In this document: one piece after another, positions 38,050 through 47,306 of the stretch
Numbering within the stretch: position 1 is the first letter of the stretch
Layout: every line of letters begins with the position of its first letter
Source: CAXXFQ01 sp963674475
GTDB taxonomy: Bacteria; Planctomycetota; Planctomycetia; Pirellulales; Thermoguttaceae
Reading direction: 5' to 3'
NCBI GenBank assembly: GCA_963674475.2
Contig: CAXXFQ010000009.1
Location: 434,001-498,000, forward strand
Length of the DNA: 64,000 nt
Program-made: the position numbers and the translations under genes
Notes under the pieces: model-generated
Databases searched by the model: none
What the model saw: the letters and a program-made list of their open reading frames with translations, nothing else
Told to the model about the DNA's origin: nothing

Positions 38050-39186
38050 ATGGTGATAGTTTTTCGGGTCATCCTGATCGCCAGTCTTGGTGTCGGTTTC
38101 GTTTGGGGCCAGTCGACTTGCGCTTTTTCGGCGGGCGAGAACTCGAAAGCCGGGGCGGCAAGCGATTCGTTGACGGGAATGGTCCGATTGGTGGTCAGCG
38201 ACCGGTCGGTCGAAGGGGAGGTGCTCCATCGTTGTGCGAAAAATTATTATCTGCTCGGCCGGGACGGTCGGATCTGGACGGTCCCTCGAAAACGGGTCGA
38301 CCGGGTCGTCAAGACGGCGCCCGAGTTCGAGCCGTATTCGGTTTCGCAGATGCGGGCGATGTTGCTTCGCGAACTGGGCAGTCGGTTTGAGGTGACCGGC
38401 TCGATCCATTATCTGGTGGCCCATCCGAAAGGCCAACGCGACCGGTGGGCCAAACGGTTCGAGACGCTTTATCGTTCGTTTGTGCGTTACTTCTCGGTAC
38501 GCGGATTCGATCTCAAGCGGCCGCCCTTTTTGTTGATGGCGATCGTCTGTCATGACCGGGGAGAATTCTCTCGGTATGCGAAACAGCAAAGCATGGGCGC
38601 CTCGCCGGGGCTGCTCGGTTTTTATTCGCTCGACACGAACCGCGTGGTCCTGTTCGACCAGGGGGACGGCGGGAAAGAGGAGAAAGCGTGGGAGTCGACT
38701 TGCAAGGTGGTCCTGCACGAGGCGACCCATCAGATCGCTTTCAATACGGGGATCAACGATCGGTTTTGTCGGCCGCCGCTTTGGGTTTGCGAGGGGCTGG
38801 CCATGCTGTTCGAAGCGCCGGGCGTCTACGCAAGCAATCGGTATCGGTTGCAGAAAGAACGGATCAATCGGGGTCGGTATGAGGATTTCGTTCGGCTTCC
38901 GGAATTACGCGATCTGACGGCCCGGATGACCGCCTCGGATCGGTTTTTCCAAGCGGCCCCGTCAGCCGCTTATGCCGAGGCTTGGGCGCTTACCTTTTTT
39001 CTGACCGAAGCCCATCCGACGAAATTCAATCAGTATTTGCGTCGGATGGCCCGTCGACCAAAATTCAAGCCGTACACGGCCCGGGAGCGACTCGACGATT
39101 TTCAGGCCGTCTTCGGTTCGGATGGTCCGCGGTTTGACGCGCAATTCAAACGGTTTTTCGGCCGACTGGACAAGCCGGGCTCATGA
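38050..39186 (+). CDS. Secreted DUF1570 protein with metallopeptidase-like HExxH motif
   Basis: 378 residues from ATG 38050, beginning with a signal peptide (VIVFRVILIASLGVGFVWG). The conserved region holds VLHEATHQIAFN, an HExxH zinc motif, and about 24 residues later VCEGLAMLFE, which could supply the third Glu ligand as in gluzincins. DUF1570 is widespread in planctomycetes. Proteolytic activity is inference. The frame is open 54 codons further upstream but that part overlaps the divergent promoter region. Confidence 0.75.
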   Translation: MVIVFRVILIASLGVGFVWGQSTCAFSAGENSKAGAASDSLTGMVRLVVSDRSVEGEVLHRCAKNYYLLGRDGRIWTVPRKRVDRVVKTAPEFEPYSVSQMRAMLLRELGSRFEVTGSIHYLVAHPKGQRDRWAKRFETLYRSFVRYFSVRGFDLKRPPFLLMAIVCHDRGEFSRYAKQQSMGASPGLLGFYSLDTNRVVLFDQGDGGKEEKAWESTCKVVLHEATHQIAFNTGINDRFCRPPLWVCEGLAMLFEAPGVYASNRYRLQKERINRGRYEDFVRLPELRDLTARMTASDRFFQAAPSAAYAEAWALTFFLTEAHPTKFNQYLRRMARRPKFKPYTARERLDDFQAVFGSDGPRFDAQFKRFFGRLDKPGS

Positions 39187-39287
39187 GCGGAGAATTTTTC
39201 CTTTTTGGGTTCGAGCCGTTCATTGATCAGGAGGGCGAGTGGTTGCGAGGATTGTAGGGGAGAAAAGGGCTTTTTCGGCAATCCCTT

Positions 39288-39316
39288 TTGACTGACCTCG
39301 CTTTATAACGTATAGC
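39288..39316 (+). promoter_or_regulatory. Candidate promoter of the coiled-coil gene
   Basis: TTGACT (39288-39293), 17 bp, TATAGC (39311-39316). Transcription would start shortly before ATG 39371. Confidence 0.5.
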
Positions 39317-39439
39317 CATGGTAGGTACCAACAGCGGCGACGCCTTCTTCTCATATGGCGGCGTCCGATTTTGCTGACTAAGATGCGGAACTTAAGAAGA
39401 AACAGAGGATCGCCGCGCGCACGTTGTTCGGCGAGAAAC

Positions 39440-41713
39440 ATGGACGCACCCAATTCCCCGACAACCCCTCTCGATCCGATCCGGCCGGACGCTTTTATTG
39501 CGCCGCCGCTTCCTGAAGGAAGCCCGCTTCCAGAGGAAAGCCCGGTTTCAGAGGAAAGCCCGCTTTCGGCTGAGGCGGCAGTTGACCGGGAGGGACACGC
39601 GCAAATCCAAGGACCCGATCCGAATCAAACGGACGCCTGCTTTTCTTCCGAGGCGACCGGAAACGCCGATCTGACCGCCACGCTCCAGCGAATTTATCAA
39701 GAGTTAGCCGACGCCCAAAATCAGAACCGGCGTACCGAAGCCGAATTGGCCAGTCGGGCCGAGCAACTGACCAAGGAAAAGGGAAAGGTTGTCCAGCTAC
39801 GCCATGAACTCCAGGAGGCCCGCGCCGACTGGGAATCGGCTCAAGAGCGGGCCATCGAACGCCAATGGGAGATGGCCGAACAGTTTCGGATTCAGCATGA
39901 ACAGTTGCGTGACCAACTTGAAACGCTTTCGGCCAAGCAGTTGGAGGTGACGGAGGCGGAGAGTCGACTTGAAAACGATCGTCGGATCTTGGCCGCCACG
40001 CAGGAAAAACATCGGGCCGACTCCGAAGAGGTCGATCAACTCAGGCGAGCGATCGCGGACCGTGAGGCCCAGTTCGAAATCCAACGCAACGAGATTGATA
40101 CTGCGCGGGAAAAATTGGCTCAAAAACAGGAAGAGCTGGTTGCCGAAAAGGAAAAGTTTCTTGATCAGCGGGTCGAAATGGCGTCGATGCGTGAAGGGGT
40201 GGCGGCCGAGCGGGAACGGGTCGCTTCGGAGTTGGAACAGTTGGCCGCGCGACGCGAAGTGTTGGCCGCCAAGTTCGAATCACTCAAGACCCAGCAGATC
40301 CGCACCGAAGAACAGCGGCGGCGATTGGCCGAGAAATTCCAACAAGGTCGGCTCGAGCTTCAGAAGCAAGCCGCGTCGACCGAAACGGACCGGCCGACTG
40401 ACGTGCCGGAGGTCGATCCGCAGCGAGAGGCCGAACTCGAAGCGACGCTTGAGGCCGCGCAGGCGGAGAAAGAAGCGGTTCAAAACGAACTCGAATCGCT
40501 TCGTACGGAACATGATCGATTGCAAGAATCGCTGGCCGTCGTTCAGCGGGAACTGGAAAATCACCGGGCTGAAAACGAGTCGAAGGAGGAAACGGAGACC
40601 GAGAGCCGAGAGGGGGTCGATCAACTCCGTCGACAGTACGACGAGGCGCTGGCCGAACTAGAAGGAAAGCAAAACACGCTGACGACGCTTCAGGAGCAGG
40701 AAGCCGCGCTTCGCTCTGAATGGGAGCAGGCTGCCGGTCGGTTGGCCGAGCAAGAGGCCCGGTTGACCCAACTGGGCCAGGAAAACGCCGCGCTTCGGGA
40801 AGCCAACCAAGCGGCCGCGTCAGACGACGATTCGACCGACGCCGGCGGGGAGGCGCTTCGAGAGGAGATCGCCCGGCTCGAAGCGGCACTGATCGAAACA
40901 CGCGAATTGAGCGAATCGCAAACGGCCGAATTGGACCAACTGCGAACCCAACAACAGGATCAGGACGAAATTCTCAAGCGGCTTCGCGAGGAAGAATCGG
41001 CCTTGCGAGCAAAACTCTCGACGGTCCAAGCGCGCGAGTCGGATGAAGATTCAAGCGAGGAAGATGACGAAAACGACGATCGCCGACGGTATGAAATGGC
41101 CATGGAAGACCTCCGTGAACTGCAGGAGGAAAACCGACGACTGAAGCAAGAGTTGGCTTCTCCCGCCTCGACGGTCAAGCCGACCGAGACTGAAGGGTTG
41201 GATTGGGAGTCGCAAAAGAAACGACTTTTGGCCCAACTGGAGTCTGACTTCGACGAGAAGAACGAGGACGATCAAAAAGAGCGGTTGAAGCTCGAAGCGG
41301 TGATACAAAAGACTCAGCGGATCGTGGACGAAAAGAACCGTGAGATCGAGGAGCTGAAGAATATCCTCGAACAGCAAAGTGGCCAGGTCGGCGAGATGGC
41401 CGTCGGGGTCGGCGCGTTTGCCGAAATGATCGATCAAGACGCGATTGTCCAAGAGGGACGCGAAAGCGTTCGACTGTTGCAAGAGGAATTGCAAGGAAAG
41501 CTTCGTAAGGCGGAGATTGAAATCTCGATCGAACGGGCTAAAATCGCGAGGGAACGAAACGCCTTTGAAGAAAAACTGCGGAACCTGACTCCGGAGTATC
41601 CCGAAGAAAAACGAGACGAGTCGAAGCGGGAGGAGCCAAATCGAGAGGACAAGAAGGGCTCCCGGCGGTGGTTCTCGGCGCTGGGGCTTGGCGGAGAGAA
41701 AGGCGACCAGTAA
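39440..41713 (+). CDS. Large coiled-coil protein
   Basis: 757 residues if started at ATG 39440 (MDAPNSPTTPLDPIRPDAFI); ATG 39371 adds 23 basic residues. After a Pro-rich 80-residue head, residues 100 to about 730 are almost entirely heptad-patterned Glu/Gln/Arg/Leu sequence, with a Ser/Asp/Glu-rich hinge (DSSEEDDENDD) near 545. The C terminus is basic (GSRRWFSALGLGG). No membrane helix or enzyme motif. Resembles cytoskeletal or SMC-like rods in composition only; function unknown. Confidence 0.7.
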   Translation: MDAPNSPTTPLDPIRPDAFIAPPLPEGSPLPEESPVSEESPLSAEAAVDREGHAQIQGPDPNQTDACFSSEATGNADLTATLQRIYQELADAQNQNRRTEAELASRAEQLTKEKGKVVQLRHELQEARADWESAQERAIERQWEMAEQFRIQHEQLRDQLETLSAKQLEVTEAESRLENDRRILAATQEKHRADSEEVDQLRRAIADREAQFEIQRNEIDTAREKLAQKQEELVAEKEKFLDQRVEMASMREGVAAERERVASELEQLAARREVLAAKFESLKTQQIRTEEQRRRLAEKFQQGRLELQKQAASTETDRPTDVPEVDPQREAELEATLEAAQAEKEAVQNELESLRTEHDRLQESLAVVQRELENHRAENESKEETETESREGVDQLRRQYDEALAELEGKQNTLTTLQEQEAALRSEWEQAAGRLAEQEARLTQLGQENAALREANQAAASDDDSTDAGGEALREEIARLEAALIETRELSESQTAELDQLRTQQQDQDEILKRLREEESALRAKLSTVQARESDEDSSEEDDENDDRRRYEMAMEDLRELQEENRRLKQELASPASTVKPTETEGLDWESQKKRLLAQLESDFDEKNEDDQKERLKLEAVIQKTQRIVDEKNREIEELKNILEQQSGQVGEMAVGVGAFAEMIDQDAIVQEGRESVRLLQEELQGKLRKAEIEISIERAKIARERNAFEEKLRNLTPEYPEEKRDESKREEPNREDKKGSRRWFSALGLGGEKGDQ

Positions 41714-41767
41714 GGGGGACGCCGATTCAGGGCGACTCTTTTTCAACCGCTTCTGACTTTTCGGCCG

Positions 41768-42640
41768 CTAAGAGGCGTCGATCTGTTTGACTCGACGAAT
41801 TTTTCTCAAAAAGACATCCATCGACTCGCAACGCTTCGACCGGTCCGGCTCGATGCACCAGTGGATTGCGTCGGCCAAGGCCGGGTCAATTTTCGGGCGG
41901 TACTTTCGAATATCGGTCGGCGCCTGATCGTGGGTCATCGCGGCCATCCCGTCCACGCCTCGGGTCCAGGGCAGCTCAAAGGTGCAAATTTCGTACGCCG
42001 TGACGCCGAAGGAGAAAATATCCAACCGGTGGTCGGTCGGGCGGCGTCGTACCAGCTCGGGGGCCATGTAGTTGGGCGTGCCAGTCCGGTTGCCGGGCTG
42101 CATGAACTCCTTGGTCGCCGGAACCGTCAGGCCGAAGTCGGTCAGCTTGAGGTTCTCACGGTCGGCGGTCAAAAGCAGGTTACGCGGGCAGAGGTCGCGA
42201 TGCAAGAAACCCATCTGGTGGACCGCGGCGATCGACTCGGCCATTTGTCGGATGTAGTGGACTTGTCGGCCTTCCAAAACCGGGTCGCGGGCGATCAGAA
42301 GTGAATTCATTCCCGGCCCGTCGATATACTCCATGACCAGGTATTGTTGGCCGTGGGTCGTCAAACCGTGTTCGAACGTCTTGACGATCAGCGGGTGCTC
42401 CATCTGGACGGCGATTTCCCCTTCGCTCGGTTTTTTGAGTCCCGTGAATCGGGCCATGAACGCGCGGGTCTTCTCCTTGTCGAGGATCTTCAGGCCGACG
42501 ATCTGGTCGTTGCGCCGATCGCGGGCCATGTAGAACTGCGACATGGTGCCCGAAATCGCCTCTTTGAGCAGCTCGAAGCGCGAACGGACGTTGAGTTTGC
42601 CGCCGGAAAAAAGATCCGACAAACGGTCCAAAAACGCCAT
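41768..42640 (-). CDS. Serine/threonine protein kinase (Hanks type), soluble
   Basis: 290 residues, kinase domain only, without a membrane helix or sensor. Beta-3 Lys in VGLKILDK, catalytic loop HRDLCPRNLLL, DFG in LTDFGLTV, and APE in YMAPELVRRRPTD are all present, so activity is expected. The glycine-rich loop is poor (AISGTMSQFYMA instead of GxGxxG). The opposing phosphatase type is encoded at 2739-4064. Downstream of the coiled-coil gene but convergent with it; substrate unknown. Confidence 0.88.
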   Translation of the reverse strand: MAFLDRLSDLFSGGKLNVRSRFELLKEAISGTMSQFYMARDRRNDQIVGLKILDKEKTRAFMARFTGLKKPSEGEIAVQMEHPLIVKTFEHGLTTHGQQYLVMEYIDGPGMNSLLIARDPVLEGRQVHYIRQMAESIAAVHQMGFLHRDLCPRNLLLTADRENLKLTDFGLTVPATKEFMQPGNRTGTPNYMAPELVRRRPTDHRLDIFSFGVTAYEICTFELPWTRGVDGMAAMTHDQAPTDIRKYRPKIDPALADAIHWCIEPDRSKRCESMDVFLRKIRRVKQIDAS

Positions 42641-42811
42641 GGTTCAAAGCCTCGATCGGAGAAAGTTACCCAAGAGAAAGTTGCCGCCGGAAAACGGGAT
42701 GTACACCCTTCTTCATTGTAGGCTCAAATAACGCCTTTTTCAACGAAAAGGCAAAAGACCGATCAAGGTAGTCACCAAGAAAGGGATACGAAAATCCGAC
42801 CCTGTCGGCGG

Positions 42812-43663
42812 TTATTTTTCGCAGTAGTCGATTGCCCGCGCGATTTCGCTCTTCAGATTGCCGCGTGGGACAATTCGATCGACAAAGCCGTGCTCCTGCA
42901 GGAATTCGCTCGTCTGGAACCCCTTGGGCAACTCGATGCGGATCGTTGCCTTGATTGTTCGCGGGCCGGCGAACCCGATCAGTGCTTTCGGTTCGGCGAA
43001 GACCACATCGCCCAGCGACGCGAAACTGGCCGCCACCCCGCCCATGGTCGGGTTGGTCAAGACTGAGATGAAGAACCCGCCCGCGTCGTCGTAACGAGCC
43101 AACGCGGCGGAGACCTTGGCCATCTGCATCAACGACAGGGCCCCTTCATGCATCCGGGCGCCACCGCCGGAGCCGGAAATGATGATCAACGGCAGATTTT
43201 CCTTCGTCGCCCGCTCGATCAGACGGGTCAGCTTTTCGCCAACCACCGATCCCATGCTGCCCATGAAGAAGGTCGAGTCGGTCACGCCGAACGCGACACG
43301 TCGCGCACGGATCATGCCGGTGCCAACCACTGCCGCGTCCAACAGCCCGGTCCGCTTCTGTTCGGTGACCAGCTTGTCTTTGTACGGCCGCTTGTCGACG
43401 AAATCCAGCGGGTCGGTCGGCGCGAGATTGGCGTCCCACTCCTCGAACGTCCCTTCGTCGAGGACCTGATTGATCCGGTCGCGGGCCGAGACGTACCAAT
43501 GGTAGTCGCATTCCGGACAGACCCCGAGTCGTTTTTCGGCCTCTTTACGGAAGATCGTCTCTTGGCAGCCGGGACACCGACGCCAAAGTCCTTCGGGAAC
43601 GCCCCGTTTGGGACGAGTGATCATGTTACGCCAATTCGCGGGGTCCGGACGGGTTGCCGACAT
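42812..43663 (-). CDS. accD: Acetyl-CoA carboxylase carboxyltransferase subunit beta
   Basis: Transfers the carboxyl group from biotin to acetyl-CoA in fatty acid synthesis, with AccA. The N-terminal zinc ribbon (CPGC...CPEC) and the crotonase-like core with SGSGGARMHEGALSLMQMAK, LTNPTMGGVAASFASLGD and GFAGPRTIKATIRIELPKGF, then EFLQEHGFVDRIVPR, match the family. Start ATG 43663 has GGAGG 6 bp upstream; the frame extends to 43711. No accA or accBC nearby. Confidence 0.96.
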   Translation of the reverse strand: MSATRPDPANWRNMITRPKRGVPEGLWRRCPGCQETIFRKEAEKRLGVCPECDYHWYVSARDRINQVLDEGTFEEWDANLAPTDPLDFVDKRPYKDKLVTEQKRTGLLDAAVVGTGMIRARRVAFGVTDSTFFMGSMGSVVGEKLTRLIERATKENLPLIIISGSGGGARMHEGALSLMQMAKVSAALARYDDAGGFFISVLTNPTMGGVAASFASLGDVVFAEPKALIGFAGPRTIKATIRIELPKGFQTSEFLQEHGFVDRIVPRGNLKSEIARAIDYCEK

Positions 43664-43747
43664 GGATGCCTCCTGTGCTATTTTTTTCAACGGGGGGATC
43701 GGGTTCGCCAACGGGGCGGCCTTCAGTTCGCTTCTCTTACCGATCGC

Positions 43748-44323
43748 CTAGGTGGTTTCGACCGCGGCGCCGATTTCGAACGTCTCCCACTGTCCGTGTT
43801 CTTGATTTGCTTTCCAAAGGTCGCCCAGCTCGGCCTGATCGAAATGATACCGAACCAAACTGGCGATCGGTTCGGGCAGGACCAAGACGAACGTTTCCTC
43901 TTTATGCCGTTTGATTAATTTGGCCATGGCCGCCTCGATCCGCTGCGCCGCTTCCGGAAGTGTCTCTCCTTCCGGCGGGCAGATGCTTTCGGGGCGGTCT
44001 TGCCACTGTCGATAGACCCGAGGGTGTTTTCGACGGACTTCGTCAACGAGCATTCCCTGCCACAGGCCGAAATCGAGGTTGCGCATTCGATCGAGTCGGC
44101 GGAGTTTGACATCCAGTGCCGTCGCGATCGCTTTGGCTGTATCGAAGGCCGGTTGACAAGAGGGAGCGTATACCGCATCGACCTCGCGCGAGGAAAGCCC
44201 CTCTGCGATACGTTCGACCTCGTCGGTTCCCTCGCGGTTGAGTGGAACATCGAGAGTACCCTGGATGCGGTTTTCGTCGTTGAAATTGGTCGCGCCCGGT
44301 CGAACCAGGATTATTTGGGCCAT
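43748..44323 (-). CDS. Histidine-phosphatase-fold protein lacking catalytic histidines
   Basis: 191 residues aligned to the phosphoglycerate mutase/histidine phosphatase superfamily: ILVRPGATNFNDENRIQGTLDVPLNREG corresponds to LVRHGET...GxxDxPLxxxG, and LDFGLWQGM to the LxxxxxGxWEG block. The nucleophile His of RHG is Pro9 (LVRPG), the second His region (usually SHG) reads LPEP at 149-152, and the Arg of the SPLxRAxxTA motif is lost (APSCQPAFDTA). It is therefore probably not a phosphatase; a binding or regulatory role is likely. Convergent or operonic partners give no hint; rpe lies upstream. Confidence 0.8.
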   Translation of the reverse strand: MAQIILVRPGATNFNDENRIQGTLDVPLNREGTDEVERIAEGLSSREVDAVYAPSCQPAFDTAKAIATALDVKLRRLDRMRNLDFGLWQGMLVDEVRRKHPRVYRQWQDRPESICPPEGETLPEAAQRIEAAMAKLIKRHKEETFVLVLPEPIASLVRYHFDQAELGDLWKANQEHGQWETFEIGAAVETT

Positions 44324-44507
44324 GGTTGAATGGAGTGGTTTTATGTTGGTGGAAATCGATCGTGTTGCAAATGTTTGTCGGGAAAAAACGGCCGTTTTTT
44401 TCTCGCGGCCGTCGCGTTTCCCGGTACTCTTTGTCGAAAATTATTTTTTGGCGATTCCCGGTTTTGAGCAGGCCTGACGAAGGTTGGCCGAGCCAAACGG
44501 GAAGTCC

Positions 44508-45221
44508 CTATTTCTGAATTTGACCGGCCCGAGCCAGATCGGTCAGCGTGGTCAACCTGGCGGCATAATCGGGATGGCCGAAAAAGGCGGTTCCCGCCAC
44601 CAGCAGATCGGCACCCGCGGCCGTGCAGTCGCCGATCGTCGCTTCGTTGACGCCGCCGTCGATCGAGAGGACCAGATCCTCGTGTCCGACCTCGCGAAGC
44701 CGACGCAATTTCTCCAACGCCACCGGATCGAACGCTTGTCCCCCGAAACCGGGCATGACGCTCATCACCAAAACCATATCGCACAGCGACAAGTACGGTT
44801 CGATCTCACTGACCGGCGTCGGCGGGTTGAGTGAAAGTCCGACTCCCGCGCCGAGCGAACGGATTTCCTCCAAAACGGGGGTCGGGTCGTCGACCGGCTC
44901 AATGTGGATCGTCAGCGCGTCGGCGCCCGCGTCTCGAAATCGACCGACGTATTTTTCCGGCTCACTGATCATCAGGTGGACGTCCAGCGGCAACTTGGTC
45001 GCCCGTCGGATCGCCTCGACCACCGGTATTCCGAAACTCAGGTTCGGGACAAAGTGGCCGTCCATAATATCCAGGTGCAAGACCTTTACGCCCGCCTCTT
45101 CGGCTCGACACAGATCGTCGGCCAAATGGGCGAAGTCGGCCGCCAAGACCGACGGGGCCAAAAGGGGCGCGTCTTGTTTCCATTGACGAATCATCGAATT
45201 GGATGGGGAATTCACAGCCAT
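44508..45221 (-). CDS. rpe: Ribulose-phosphate 3-epimerase
   Basis: Interconverts ribulose-5-phosphate and xylulose-5-phosphate in the pentose phosphate pathway. TIM barrel with APSVLAADFAHL, the metal-binding HLDIMDGHFVPNLSFG, the DVHLMISEPEKY strand, MSVMPGFGGQAF and SIDGGVNEATI, all diagnostic. 237 residues. Starts at the first Met or at MIRQWK ten residues later. Confidence 0.96.
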   Translation of the reverse strand: MAVNSPSNSMIRQWKQDAPLLAPSVLAADFAHLADDLCRAEEAGVKVLHLDIMDGHFVPNLSFGIPVVEAIRRATKLPLDVHLMISEPEKYVGRFRDAGADALTIHIEPVDDPTPVLEEIRSLGAGVGLSLNPPTPVSEIEPYLSLCDMVLVMSVMPGFGGQAFDPVALEKLRRLREVGHEDLVLSIDGGVNEATIGDCTAAGADLLVAGTAFFGHPDYAARLTTLTDLARAGQIQK

Positions 45222-45970
45222 AGATTATTTCAGTTGCGAAAAAACTTGGGGCAGAGAAACGGGCAAAGAAACCGCCGTCTAAAAAAACGACAAGGGGACT
45301 CCCGGTGTCCTCACGCGGGGACCGACCGGATTACCGTGAAACCTCGGCGGTATTCGTTTGACGAAACACTCGCAATAAGCGTTTCCTCCGCATGGTTGAC
45401 GGAGGCCCTTTTGGGTTGGAAAGTTGACCGGTATCTCATCCCTCGTCCGCGTCGGTATCGACGCTTCTCGGGGGGCGGCCAAATAATCACGCCGCACAAA
45501 GGTAACGACTGTGACGAATCCTCTTATTCTAGCAACGGTCCCGACGGATGTCAGCGCCCGAAAGGGAAATATTTACTTCGCTATATATCGCAGTTTCACT
45601 ATCTTCTCGTTTTGTGCTTCCGCCGAGCGATTCCAGTTCCTTTTCGGGTACCTTTTTGAGCGATGCTAATTTCTATCTAAGTTGTTATTTAGAAACAAGA
45701 TGCGTCATTTCAATTTCAGCCGGACCGGTCGATAAAGGACGGTCCGCCTGGGTGGTTCATCGGTCTGTCGTGGTTGTTGCATCCATTAAAACCGGCTTAA
45801 CCCGTCCATTAGAGGGGCCGCTCGTCGTTTCGTTGACAATTCTCGGCCGGTTCAAGAGAATAGGGGGGGGATCCCCTTCCAAATCGCAATCATTTCTTTC
45901 CCCCCGATACTTTTGTTTCTTTCAAGGGATCGGTCCGGGAAAATCACTCCTATCAGTAAGGAAAACTCCG
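45222..45970. other. 749-bp divergent intergenic region
   Basis: No gene supported on either strand although a plus-strand frame is open from 45548 into the next gene. A good promoter lies at 45834-45862. The rest shows no terminator, repeat module or RNA that I recognise. Confidence 0.5.
45834..45862 (+). promoter_or_regulatory. Promoter of the SGNH hydrolase gene
   Basis: TTGACA (45834-45839), 17 bp, GAGAAT (45857-45862). Leader of about 100 nt to ATG 45971. Confidence 0.5.
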
Positions 45971-47179
45971 ATGCGCGACTCCCTTTTCGCTTATTCAGAC
46001 CGACCGAACTTCCCGTTGGGCAAACGGGTCTCTTGGACCGTTTGCGTTTTGGCTGTTGGTCTTATGACGTTTCTGTTCAATTCTTCTGTCGCGGCCGAGA
46101 ACGGGGCGACGAGCGACGCCAAGGCCCAAGTAACGCCGAAGGTCGAAGCGGAACTGGCCTGGTACAATCCGGCCCAGTGGGGTGTCGAGGGGAAGGGATG
46201 GACCGAAACGAAACGGTATTACGACCGGTTTCCCGCGAAGGCCGAAGGGACGGTCCGTGGGTCGGTCTGGAATTTGAGCCGTCATTCGGCTGGGATCGCC
46301 GTTCGGTTTGCGACTGATTCGAAACAGGTTCGGGTTCGCTATCGGCTTTTCGAACCGCAATTGGCCATGTCGCACATGCCGGCGACCGGTGTCAGCGGGG
46401 TCGATCTGTACGCGAGGCAAGAGGGCCGTTGGCATTGGCTGGGTGTCGTTCGGCCGGGAAAGCAAGAGGTCAACGCCACGTTGGCCCAGGGGCTCGAACC
46501 GAAACGGCGGGAGTATCTGCTTTATCTGCCCCTTTACAACGGGGCCGACGATCTGGAGATCGGGGTCGACGCGGGCGCGAAATTCGAACCGTTTTCGCCG
46601 AGAGAGAAACCGATCGTTTTTTACGGAACGTCGATCACCCAGGGCGGTTGCTGCTCTCGGCCCGGCAGGGCCTATGCGTCGTTTATCGGACGGGCGCTCG
46701 AACGGCCGATTGTCAATTTGGGCTTCTCGGGCAACGGCCGTATGGAATCGGAAGTGGCCGACCTTTTGGCCGAAATCGACGCGTCAGCCTTTGTGATCGA
46801 CTGTTTGCCGAACATGTCGACTCAGATGGTCACCGAGCGGGTCGAACCGTTCGTCCGAAAGATCCGCCAGGCCCGGCCCGAGACGCCGATCGTCTTGGTT
46901 GAAGAACTGACGTATAGCAACACGGTCTTTTACCCGGAAAAACAAAAGGTGACTGCCGAAAAGCGGGCCGCCTTGAGAGCCACCTTTGACAAGCTCAAGG
47001 CCGAGGGTTTTTCTCAATTGTATTATGTCGACGGTGAGCCCCTGTTGGGGTCAGACGGGGAGGCGACCGTCGACGGCGTTCACCCGAACGACCTCGGCAT
47101 GTTCCGAATGGCCAAGTACCTCACGCCGTTCATCCATGGAGCGCTCTCCGCAGCGCAAGAGTCGGCCGACGCCAAATAG
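45971..47179 (+). CDS. Secreted SGNH/GDSL-family hydrolase
   Basis: 402 residues from ATG 45971: signal peptide with helix SWTVCVLAVGLMTFLFNSSVAA, an N-terminal beta-sandwich module (about 50-200), then the SGNH domain. Block I FYGTSITQGGCCSRPG supplies the nucleophile Ser, block II LGFSGNGRME the Gly/Asn oxyanion residues, and block V DGVHPNDLG the Asp-His pair. This layout is common in carbohydrate esterases acting on acetylated glycans. Secretion and substrate are inferred. Confidence 0.85.
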   Translation: MRDSLFAYSDRPNFPLGKRVSWTVCVLAVGLMTFLFNSSVAAENGATSDAKAQVTPKVEAELAWYNPAQWGVEGKGWTETKRYYDRFPAKAEGTVRGSVWNLSRHSAGIAVRFATDSKQVRVRYRLFEPQLAMSHMPATGVSGVDLYARQEGRWHWLGVVRPGKQEVNATLAQGLEPKRREYLLYLPLYNGADDLEIGVDAGAKFEPFSPREKPIVFYGTSITQGGCCSRPGRAYASFIGRALERPIVNLGFSGNGRMESEVADLLAEIDASAFVIDCLPNMSTQMVTERVEPFVRKIRQARPETPIVLVEELTYSNTVFYPEKQKVTAEKRAALRATFDKLKAEGFSQLYYVDGEPLLGSDGEATVDGVHPNDLGMFRMAKYLTPFIHGALSAAQESADAK

Positions 47180-47224
47180 CGACCGACGGTGTCGACTCCA
47201 AAAAAGACCCAGTTCAAAACAAAA

Positions 47225-47258
47225 AAGTCGCGCTGGTCCTGTTTGATGGGACCGGCGC
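47225..47258. terminator. Bidirectional terminator between SGNH and DUF11 genes
   Basis: AAGTCGCGC(T)GGTCC pairs with GGGACC(G)GCGCGACTT, flanked by A and T runs, between convergent genes. Confidence 0.8.
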
Positions 47259-47306
47259 GACTTGTTTTATTCGTAGTTGATCAATCGAGAGTCCGATGTC
47301 AAAAGA

